In this document: piece by piece, positions 57,541-64,000 of the stretch
How the letters are laid out: every line of letters starts with the position of its first letter
How positions within the stretch are numbered: the stretch's first letter is position 1
Source: HGM12998 sp900756495
Lineage (GTDB): Bacteria; Bacillota; Clostridia; Oscillospirales; Oscillospiraceae
DNA length: 64,000 nt
Reading direction: 5' to 3'
Assembly (NCBI GenBank): GCA_958477305.1
Contig: CAUEFI010000014.1
Location: 18,039-82,038 of the forward strand
Made by a program: the position numbers and the translations under genes
The notes under the pieces: generated by a model
Seen by the model: only the letters and a program-made list of their open reading frames with translations
Told to the model about the DNA's origin: nothing
Database searches by the model: none

Positions 57541-59412
57541 TTATTTATTGCTGTCGTCATCCACGACCTCATAGTCGGCATCCACGACATTGGGGTCGGT
57601 GCCGCCAGCATTTTGAGCACCGCCGCTAAAACCGGCGCCGCCCATATCGGGACCAGGACCGGCCTGGCCAGCCTGACCGCCGGCCTGCTGGTACATCTTC
57701 TCTGCAATGGGATAGAAGGCCTTGCTGGCCTCCTCGGTAGCGGCCTTGATTGCCTCCACGTCGGTGCCCTTCATAGCATCCTTCAGCTTGTTCAGAGCGG
57801 CCTCTACAGTGGCCTTCTCGTTAGCGTCGATCTTATCCTTGGCGTCTTCCAGGGCCTTTTCCGTCTGATAGATGACCTGGTCGGCCTGATTGCGGACGTC
57901 TACCTCTTCCTTGCGCTTGGCATCCTCAGCCGCAAACTGTTCAGCTTCCTTGACAGCTTTTTCAATGTCCTCTTTGGACATGTTGGTGGAGGAGGTAATG
58001 GTGATGTGCTGCTCCTTGCCGTTGCCCAGATCTTTGGCAGAGACGTTGACGATGCCGTTGGCGTCAATGTCGAAGGTGACCTCGATCTGAGGTACGCCGC
58101 GGCGGGCCGGAGCGATACCGTCCAGGTTAAAGCGGCCCAGCGTCTTATTGTATTGAGCCATCTCGCGCTCGCCCTGGAGCACGTGAACCTCCACGCTGGT
58201 CTGATTGTCAGCTGCGGTGGTAAAGATCTGGCTCTTTTTGGCGGGAATGGTAGTGTTGCGCTCAATGAGCTTGGTCATTACGCCGCCCATGGTCTCAATG
58301 CCAAGGGACAGGGGGGTGACGTCCAGCAGCAGCAGACCCTTTACGTCGCCCACCAGTACGCCGCCCTGGAGGGCGGCGCCTATGGCCACACACTCGTCGG
58401 GGTTGATACCCTTGAAGCCCTCCTTGCCGGTGAGCTTCTTTACAGCCTCCTGCACAGCCGGGATGCGGCTGGAGCCGCCTACAAGCAGAACCTTGGAGAT
58501 GTCGTTCTGGTTAAGCCCGGCGTCGCTCATAGCCTGACGCACAGGGCCAGTGGTGGCCTCTACCAAGTGGGCGGTGAGCTCATTGAACTTGGCCCGGGTC
58601 AGAGTCAGATCCAAGTGCTTGGGGCCGGTGGCGTCGGCGGTGATATAGGGCAGATTGATGTTGGAAGAGGTGACGCCGGAGAGCTCAATCTTGGCTTTCT
58701 CAGCGGCCTCTTTCAGGCGCTGCATAGCCACCTTGTCACTGGTGAGGTCGATGCCGGTATCCTTTTTGAACTCGGCAGCCATCCAATCCATAATGCACTT
58801 GTCGAAGTCGTCGCCGCCCAAGCGGTTGTTTCCGGCGGTGGCCAGCACCTCGATCACGCCGTCGCCAACCTCCAGAATGGACACGTCGAAGGTTCCGCCG
58901 CCCAAGTCGTAGACCATAATCTTCTGGTCGGACTCCTTGTCGGCGCCATAGGCCAGAGCCGCTGCGGTGGGCTCGTTGATGATCCGCTTCACGTCCAGGC
59001 CGGCAATGCGGCCGGCATCCTTGGTGGCCTGACGCTGGGCGTCGGTGAAGTAGGCGGGGACGGTGATGACCGCCTCGGTGACGGTCTGGCCCAGGTAGGC
59101 CTCGGCGTCCGCCTTCAGCTTCTGGAGTACCATGGCGGAGATCTCCTGGGGGGTGTAGCCCTTTCCGTCAATCGTCACCTTATAGTTGGAGCCCATTTCA
59201 CGCTTAATGGACATGATGGTGCGATCGGGGTTGGTGATGGCCTGGCGCTTGGCCACCTGTCCCACCATCCGCTCGCCGTCCTTGGAGAAGGCGACAACGG
59301 ACGGGGTGGTGCGGTTGCCCTCTGCGTTGGGAATAACAACAGCCTCGCCGCCCTCCATGACGGCCACACAGGAATTGGTAGTACCAAGGTCAATACCGAT
59401 AATCTTAGACAT
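57541..59412 (-). CDS. dnaK: chaperone DnaK (Hsp70)
   Basis: 623 residues. It starts MSKIIGIDLGTTNSCVAVM, with VYDLGGGTFDVSILEV near 165 and VLLVGGSSRIPAVQ near 305 for ATP binding. The substrate domain begins near 365 (LLLLDVTPLSLGIET), followed by a lid and a glycine-rich tail (about 585-623). It refolds and disaggregates proteins in the cytoplasm with GrpE and DnaJ. The ATG follows a GGAGGAA. Confidence 0.98.
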   Translation of the reverse strand: MSKIIGIDLGTTNSCVAVMEGGEAVVIPNAEGNRTTPSVVAFSKDGERMVGQVAKRQAITNPDRTIMSIKREMGSNYKVTIDGKGYTPQEISAMVLQKLKADAEAYLGQTVTEAVITVPAYFTDAQRQATKDAGRIAGLDVKRIINEPTAAALAYGADKESDQKIMVYDLGGGTFDVSILEVGDGVIEVLATAGNNRLGGDDFDKCIMDWMAAEFKKDTGIDLTSDKVAMQRLKEAAEKAKIELSGVTSSNINLPYITADATGPKHLDLTLTRAKFNELTAHLVEATTGPVRQAMSDAGLNQNDISKVLLVGGSSRIPAVQEAVKKLTGKEGFKGINPDECVAIGAALQGGVLVGDVKGLLLLDVTPLSLGIETMGGVMTKLIERNTTIPAKKSQIFTTAADNQTSVEVHVLQGEREMAQYNKTLGRFNLDGIAPARRGVPQIEVTFDIDANGIVNVSAKDLGNGKEQHITITSSTNMSKEDIEKAVKEAEQFAAEDAKRKEEVDVRNQADQVIYQTEKALEDAKDKIDANEKATVEAALNKLKDAMKGTDVEAIKAATEEASKAFYPIAEKMYQQAGGQAGQAGPGPDMGGAGFSGGAQNAGGTDPNVVDADYEVVDDDSNK

Positions 59413-59467
59413 AATCTATTCCTCCAATATAAAAGAATTGGTTTTTATCATGTTAACCGGCCGGGCG

Positions 59468-60010
59468 CTAATTTGCCACTTTTACCATGGCAAATCGAAT
59501 GACTTTGCCGCCGGACTGAAATCCGGTCTGAAAAACCTCCACAATGGTATTCTCTCCGGCATCTTCATCCTCCACGTGCATGACCGCATTGTGCAGGTTG
59601 GGGTCAAAGGTCTCGCCCAGAGCAGGGATCTCCTCGACGCCCTGCTTGGAGAGGATCTCCTTGAGCCCGGTCATGGTCATCTCAACACCTTTCTTGTAGG
59701 CGTCGTCTGCAGTCTCCTGCTTGAGTGCCCGCTCCAGGTTGTCATACACCGGAAGAAAGGCCAGAACAGTTTCAGCGCGGGCGTCGGCCCAAGCGGATTC
59801 CTTCTCCTTCTGGCTGCGCTTGCGGTAATTGTCGTACTCAGCTGCCAAGCGGAGAAATTTGTCCTCCTGCTCCGCCAGATTGCTTTTCAAAGTTTCCAGC
59901 TCCTCCAGCAGTGGATCGGGCGCCGCCGCGGAGGTCTGCTCCGCATCAGAAACAGAATCGACCTCCGGGGCTTCCTCCGGCGTGTTTAAATCCTTTTCCT
60001 TTTTGCTCAT
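59468..60010 (-). CDS. grpE: nucleotide exchange factor GrpE
   Basis: 180 residues. An acidic N-terminus and long helix (about 30-80, LAEQEDKFLRLAAEYDNYRKRS) are followed by a C-terminal beta domain ending HNAVMHVEDEDAGENTIVEVFQTGFQ-type sequence and VRFAMVKVAN. It drives ADP release from DnaK. The gene sits between hrcA (15 bases upstream) and dnaK (55 bases downstream). Confidence 0.96.
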   Translation of the reverse strand: MSKKEKDLNTPEEAPEVDSVSDAEQTSAAAPDPLLEELETLKSNLAEQEDKFLRLAAEYDNYRKRSQKEKESAWADARAETVLAFLPVYDNLERALKQETADDAYKKGVEMTMTGLKEILSKQGVEEIPALGETFDPNLHNAVMHVEDEDAGENTIVEVFQTGFQSGGKVIRFAMVKVAN

Positions 60011-60025
60011 GGATTCAGGCTCCTC

Positions 60026-61084
60026 CTATGTGTCGTCGTCCCGGCTGCCGGCATCAGGCAGCTCACCCTGGCCAAACAGCCGGGTCAGCCCTTCTGCAAA
60101 ATAGGACAGGCGGGCGGTAATTTTGGCGTAATCCATCCGGGTAGGGCCAACCACCCCGATAACCCCCCGCATTCCATCGCCAATGTCATAGCTGGCCATG
60201 ACCACACTGGTGTCTTTTAAGGCGTCGGCTACGTTTTCTGGGCCGATGAGAATTTTCATCGGTCCATCCTGGGGGACGGGAAAACGGGCGGCGTCAGCCT
60301 CCTCAGAGAGATAGCTCATCAGGGGCTGGGCCTTTTCCAGGCTGCGGTACTCAGGGTGCTCCAAAAGGTGGGCGATACCCGCCGTATGAACCTGCCGGTG
60401 CTCCAGGGCCTCTAATACCTCAATGGCAAAGGAGACTACCAGGGAAATAAGCCCGTAGGCCTCTCCCGCGGCATGCTGTGCGACCCGCATCAGTTCGGGG
60501 GTGATCTCTTCCAACGTCAGTCCGGTAAAGGTGGTGTTGAGCAGCGTATTGAGCATCTGGAGCTGCGCCTCGGTCAGATCTGAGGGTAGCCGTATCAGAC
60601 GGTTGCGGACCAGATTGGTGTCCGTCATCACCACAATTATAAAGGCGTTGCGCTCTACCATCAGCAGGTCAAAGCGGCGGATGGTCACGCGCTCTGCACC
60701 CGAAGAGAGTGCGAAAGCCGGATAGTTGGTGAGCTGGGCGGCGATGCGGCCCGCCTGGTCAATAACCCGGTCCAGCTCCTGCATCTTGAGGCGCAGGGCG
60801 CTGTTGATGCGCTCCGTCTCCTGCATGGAGAGCCTGTGGCGCTCCATCAGTTCATTGACATAGAAGCGGTAGCCCTTGGGGGAGGGAATGCGGCCTGCAG
60901 AGGTGTGCGGCTTTTCCAGCAGCCCCATCGCCTCCAAATCTGCCATATCGTTGCGGACGGTGGCGGAAGAGACGTCCAACCCGATGACATCCAGGATGGC
61001 TTTGGAGCCTACCGGCTCGGCTGACTGGATATAGCTCTCAATGATGGCACGGAGAATGCGCTTTTTTCGTTCGCTTAGTTCCAT
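60026..61084 (-). CDS. hrcA: heat-inducible transcription repressor HrcA
   Basis: 352 residues, typical length. The N-terminal winged helix (about 1-75) has SKAILDVIGLDVSSATVRNDMADLEAMGLLEKPHTSAGRIPS spread over positions 27-67. A GAF-like domain and the C-terminal IGPENVADALKDTSVV and GVIGVVGPTRMDYAKI follow. HrcA binds the CIRCE operator and is released on heat shock. It heads the operon and represses itself. Confidence 0.97.
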   Translation of the reverse strand: MELSERKKRILRAIIESYIQSAEPVGSKAILDVIGLDVSSATVRNDMADLEAMGLLEKPHTSAGRIPSPKGYRFYVNELMERHRLSMQETERINSALRLKMQELDRVIDQAGRIAAQLTNYPAFALSSGAERVTIRRFDLLMVERNAFIIVVMTDTNLVRNRLIRLPSDLTEAQLQMLNTLLNTTFTGLTLEEITPELMRVAQHAAGEAYGLISLVVSFAIEVLEALEHRQVHTAGIAHLLEHPEYRSLEKAQPLMSYLSEEADAARFPVPQDGPMKILIGPENVADALKDTSVVMASYDIGDGMRGVIGVVGPTRMDYAKITARLSYFAEGLTRLFGQGELPDAGSRDDDT

Positions 61085-61106
61085 GCCGTCACCTTCTTTT
61101 ATGGCT

Positions 61107-61166
61107 TTAGCACTCTTGCTATCTGAGTGCTAAAGATAATGTACCACCGTCCCCCGAAAATGTCAA
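61107..61166 (-). promoter_or_regulatory. hrcA promoter and CIRCE operator
   Basis: CIRCE: TTAGCACTC (61107-61115), nine bases, GAGTGCTAA (61125-61133), a perfect inverted repeat. Upstream on the minus strand are TTGACA (61161-61166) and TACATT (61138-61143), 17 bases apart. HrcA repression of the whole operon follows from this. Confidence 0.95.
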
Positions 61167-61198
61167 TAGGCCGGTTGTAAATTAAATATGAACGAAAA

Positions 61199-61243
61199 CC
61201 ATAAAAAATCCAGCCCGGCCTACAGCAAAGACCGGGCTGGATT
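61199..61243 (-). terminator. intrinsic terminator of the MATE gene
   Basis: AATCCAGCCCGG (61207-61218) pairs with CCGGGCTGGATT (61232-61243); TTTTTTAT follows on the minus strand. Confidence 0.9.
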
Positions 61244-61273
61244 GCTAAACAAGTCACCGGGCAGAAAACAATG

Positions 61274-62695
61274 TCAGTTGTCCTCTGTCCCCGAATGGGA
61301 GGTGCCTTTCCGATAGCTGATGCGGGTTACGTCGTTAATCCAGCGTCCGGAGCGAAAGCGCCAGATGCCAAAGAAAAATTTAACTGCCTGTTCACTGGCA
61401 ATAGCCAAATAGACCCACAGAATATCCTGCCGGAATACCAGCCCGGCCAGAGCTGCGAGAGGAAGCGCGACCAGCCACAGCGGGGTCAGGTCAATGACGG
61501 TAGCGGCCCGAACGTCGCCACCCCCCCGAAGGACCCCCACAATATTGGTGGAGTTAAAGGAGCGCAGGGCAAGAAAAGCGCCGGTGACTGTCAGCATCAT
61601 GGTGGCAAATTCCTTTGCAGCCCCGGACAGATTAAAAATAGGATAAAGGAGCGGCCCAAAGAGTAGGTGGGCTGCCAGGATCATCGGTATGCCTATAATC
61701 AGTCCGCCGGCAAAAGCCACAAGATTCATAGCGGCTCCCACTTCGTAGACGGTGTTGGAGCGCCCGGCACCGATCTCCCGGCCTACGATAATGGCGGCGG
61801 TACCGGCCACGGCAAAGACCGCTACCGTGCAGACCTTCTCGATATTGCCTGAAAGGGCGTAGGCGGCGAGAATTTCGGTGGAGCCCTCCATATGGCCCAT
61901 AATTGTGGGGTAGAGCGCGGTGCCAAGCCCCCACATCGTTTCGTTGACGACTACGGGAGTGGCATAGCGCAGATAGGAGCCCAGAAGGGCGCGGCCCGGA
62001 CGCAGGATGAGAGCGGGGCGCAGCTTGAAGCGCCTATTGCGCAGTGCATAGACCGCCATAACGATGAATTCCAGAATGCGGGAGGAGAGGGTAGCAACTG
62101 CGGCGCCGTCTACCCCTAGAGCGGGGGCTCCCAGGTTGCCGAAGATAAAAACCCAGTTTAAAAAAGTGTTGGAACACATGGACACCGACAGGATATATAG
62201 TCCGAGCTTCGGGTTTTCCATACTGCGATGGGCGGCGATATAGACTTGAGTGACGCTGTTGAACAGATAGGAGAATCCTACAATACGGGCGTATCCGGCG
62301 GCAATGGGGATCAATTCGGCGTTGTCGCTGAACAGACTCATAAACTGTAGCGGAAAGAAAAAGGTCACCAGGGCAAATGCCGCTGTAATGGCCCCCGCCA
62401 CATAGACCCCGATGCCGAGCACCCGATTGATGGAGTCGGTGTCGCCCTTGCCCCAGAATTGGCTGATGAGAACCGATGAACCGCTCTGAAGTCCGAAGAT
62501 GACCAGCAGAATGACAAAGATAGGGATGTTGGCCAGGGAAACTGCCGCCATGGGGGCGTCTCCTGGCAGACTTCCCACCATAAAGGTGTCCACCAAGCCA
62601 AGAGAGTTGGTGACCAGATTCTGAAGGATGATAGGGAGAGCCAGACGCCCCATGCTGCGATAAAAGCCTTTGCCGCGGTGGAGGTAAGAAAACAT
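61274..62695 (-). CDS. MATE-family multidrug/cation antiporter
   Basis: 473 residues with twelve membrane segments in two halves (about 15-235 and 245-460). Family motifs include LALPIILQNLVTNSLGLVDTFMVG near 18-41, SSVLISQFWGKGD near 78 and the repeat-related AYALSGNIEKVCTVAVFAVAG in the second half. It exports organic cations by Na or proton exchange; the substrate is not known. It starts 6 bases after the cysteine desulfurase gene, so they are co-transcribed. Confidence 0.93.
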   Translation of the reverse strand: MFSYLHRGKGFYRSMGRLALPIILQNLVTNSLGLVDTFMVGSLPGDAPMAAVSLANIPIFVILLVIFGLQSGSSVLISQFWGKGDTDSINRVLGIGVYVAGAITAAFALVTFFFPLQFMSLFSDNAELIPIAAGYARIVGFSYLFNSVTQVYIAAHRSMENPKLGLYILSVSMCSNTFLNWVFIFGNLGAPALGVDGAAVATLSSRILEFIVMAVYALRNRRFKLRPALILRPGRALLGSYLRYATPVVVNETMWGLGTALYPTIMGHMEGSTEILAAYALSGNIEKVCTVAVFAVAGTAAIIVGREIGAGRSNTVYEVGAAMNLVAFAGGLIIGIPMILAAHLLFGPLLYPIFNLSGAAKEFATMMLTVTGAFLALRSFNSTNIVGVLRGGGDVRAATVIDLTPLWLVALPLAALAGLVFRQDILWVYLAIASEQAVKFFFGIWRFRSGRWINDVTRISYRKGTSHSGTEDN

Positions 62696-62701
62696 ATTGT
62701 A

Positions 62702-63826
62702 TTACCTCGCGGAAATTCTCTCTTTTGTAATCGCACTCAGCCCTTCATAGAGCGCATCCACCTCTTCGTGGGTATTGTCTGGAGAGAAGGAAATGCGCAG
62801 CATTCCGGTCAGTATGCGTTTGGGAAGGCCCATGGCGGCAAAGACATGGCTGGGCTTGCCCCTATGGCAGGCTGAACCGGAGGAAACATATACCCCGCGA
62901 TCGCTGAGATCCCGCACCAACATTTCGCTGGGGTAACCCGGCAGAGATATGGCGCAGATGTGAGGGGCGTCGCCACGGCTGACAATTTCCAGGCCGGGAA
63001 TACCGGCTAGGCGCTCAAGCGCATAGTGCTTGAGCGCCGCAATATGCTCCGGATAGGCCGGATTCCAGGCTTGGCAGGCAGCAGCGAGTGCGGATATCTG
63101 AGCGGTTGGCTCCGTGCCTGGGCGCAGGCCACGCTCCTGGCCGCCACCGACCAGCAAGGGATGAAGCTTTACATCCTTGCGAATATAGAGCGCACCGATT
63201 CCTTTGGGCGCCCGGACTTTGTGGCCGCTGATGGTAAGCAGGTCCACTCCCAGCTTGTCTGGAGTGAAAGGTACCTTTAAAAAGGCCTGGACCGCGTCGG
63301 TGTGGAAAAGGAGAGCCGGATTTCGCTCCTTGGCCAGCCTGGCGCACTCAGCCACTGGAAAGACAGCTCCGGTCTCATTGTTGACCAGCATCATAGAGAC
63401 CAGTACAGTATCACTTCGAAGGGCTGCAGCGAAGTCCTCCACAGAGACATGTCCTGTCCGATCGGTCTTAAGGCGGGTAACCTCCCAACCCAGGCCCTCC
63501 AGAACTTTTACCGGTTCTAACACTGCTGCATGCTCTGCGACAGTGGTGATGATGTGGTGCCCCCGGCGTTTGCCGGACTCAGCGCCCATTTGAATGGCCC
63601 AATTATCGCCTTCAGTGCCGCAAGAGGTGAAGAAAAGCTCTTCAGGTGAACAGCCCAGCGCGGCGGAAACTGCTGCACGGTCGGCATTGAGACGCTCTAA
63701 AGCGGTTTTGCCGGCCGCATACCCGGAGGAGGGATTGCCAAATCCGGCCGTCATGGCATCCAGGGCAGCCTGAACAGCTTGAGCACAAACGGGGGTGGTG
63801 GCGGCGTTATCCAAATAAGCTGGCAT
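62702..63826 (-). CDS. cysteine desulfurase, NifS/IscS-like
   Basis: 374 residues. It releases sulfur from cysteine for Fe-S clusters and thio-cofactors, using pyridoxal phosphate. It starts MPAYLDNAATTPV, with EHAAVLEP near 95, HTDAVQA near 176 and the PLP lysine in ISGHKVRAPKGIGALY near 198. The catalytic Cys is in SSGSACHRGKPSHVF near 320. ATG at 63826 follows CAGGGAGGCTTTTCC. No scaffold gene iscU is adjacent. Confidence 0.94.
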   Translation of the reverse strand: MPAYLDNAATTPVCAQAVQAALDAMTAGFGNPSSGYAAGKTALERLNADRAAVSAALGCSPEELFFTSCGTEGDNWAIQMGAESGKRRGHHIITTVAEHAAVLEPVKVLEGLGWEVTRLKTDRTGHVSVEDFAAALRSDTVLVSMMLVNNETGAVFPVAECARLAKERNPALLFHTDAVQAFLKVPFTPDKLGVDLLTISGHKVRAPKGIGALYIRKDVKLHPLLVGGGQERGLRPGTEPTAQISALAAACQAWNPAYPEHIAALKHYALERLAGIPGLEIVSRGDAPHICAISLPGYPSEMLVRDLSDRGVYVSSGSACHRGKPSHVFAAMGLPKRILTGMLRISFSPDNTHEEVDALYEGLSAITKERISAR

Positions 63827-63863
63827 GGAAAAGCCTCCCTGCGAAATAATTTCATGTCCGCTT

Positions 63864-63892
63864 ATTGTATCGCCTGTACCGGAGAAAGTCAA
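63864..63892 (-). promoter_or_regulatory. promoter of the cysteine desulfurase-MATE operon
   Basis: On the minus strand TTGACT (63887-63892) and TACAAT (63864-63869), 17 bases apart. Confidence 0.7.
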
Positions 63893-63913
63893 GAAAGTGT
63901 AATTTAGAGCTGT

Positions 63914-64000
63914 GTCTACCAAAAGTCTACCAAAAACCGGTTCAGAAAGCCTGCAATTGCAGGGGTTTTCGGGCCCGCCTCATATAAAATGTCTACCAAA
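63914..64000. repeat. three direct copies of GTCTACCAAA at the window edge
   Basis: Copies at 63914-63924, 63925-63935 and 63991-64000. Between them is CCTGCAA/TTGCAGG followed by GGTTTT, a weak terminator shape. The spacing suggests integrase arm-type sites or the end of an integrated element that continues off-window. Confidence 0.4.

Noticed and set aside
57469..59502. 677-codon frame opposite dnaK
   Set aside because: Antisense long frames are common opposite dnaK because of its codon use; the real gene is certain.

Overview
The window looks like a chromosomal segment of an anaerobic, low-oxygen-tolerance Firmicute of class Clostridia. The best guess is a gut Oscillospiraceae of the Flavonifractor/Intestinimonas/Oscillibacter type. 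This is inferred from the moderately high GC, the strong AGGAGG ribosome binding sites, an [FeFe]-hydrogenase accessory cluster, a B12-dependent ribonucleotide reductase, S-layer-homology (SLH) anchoring and the hrcA-grpE-dnaK-dnaJ order under a CIRCE operator. No rRNA, tRNA, CRISPR array or complete insertion sequence was seen.

Layout. 1-3.8 kb (minus strand): a hydrogenase-associated cluster of a NuoE-like subunit (cut by the window edge), a PHP protein, two DRTGG-domain proteins, a putative sensory [FeFe]-hydrogenase and an anti-sigma-type ATPase. 4-6.3 kb: serC-serA for serine synthesis. 6.4-13.5 kb (minus): a zinc-ribbon protein, a GntR/ABC module, an amidohydrolase, and an HtrA protease in one operon with a two-component system. 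13.7-19 kb: a CDF cation transporter, a kinase-like ATPase, GAPDH, a fumarase alpha subunit and a long-form hibernation factor. 19.2-28.9 kb: a 3042-residue SLH-anchored surface protein behind a cobalamin riboswitch with an intrinsic terminator. 29-37.5 kb: nucleotidyltransferase, D-aminopeptidase, NYN/OST-HTH protein, NlpC/P60 peptidase, WYL regulator, small stress-type proteins and a GDP-mannose pyrophosphorylase-like fusion. 37.8-46.4 kb: RNase J behind a possible attenuator, a Big2-domain membrane protein, a CbxX-type AAA+ ATPase, a broken small gene, class II NrdJ and a CPBP protease. 46.5-56 kb: dehydrogenase, polysaccharide deacetylase, DUF2461, VanW, XpaC-like, RpiB, PHP phosphatase and a PMT mannosyltransferase. 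56-64 kb: the heat-shock operon, a MATE transporter and a cysteine desulfurase.

The most interesting system is the riboswitch-surface protein pair. The aptamer at about 28492-28735 has the class hallmarks (GCCACTG, TGGGAAGG and a 3' box GCAAATCGGAAGACTTGC) and is followed by a terminator. The protein it controls carries a helical-barrel-like region followed by a DUF4430 domain, the domain order of animal intrinsic factor and transcobalamin, and ends in three SLH domains. The inference is a cell-surface cobalamin scavenger that is made when B12 is scarce. The same window encodes a B12-dependent ribonucleotide reductase.

A second theme is small repeats. Two hairpin-rich insertions (within the PHP operon and after RNase J) are each flanked by long direct duplications of the host gene end. 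A MITE-like element at 13552-13716 shares its left end with a sequence that places an in-frame stop codon in a gene at 42620-43057. Several control regions look unusual: a GntR promoter whose -35 lies in a terminator loop, a possible small RNA at 9883-9983, and a terminator/antiterminator pair in the RNase J leader.
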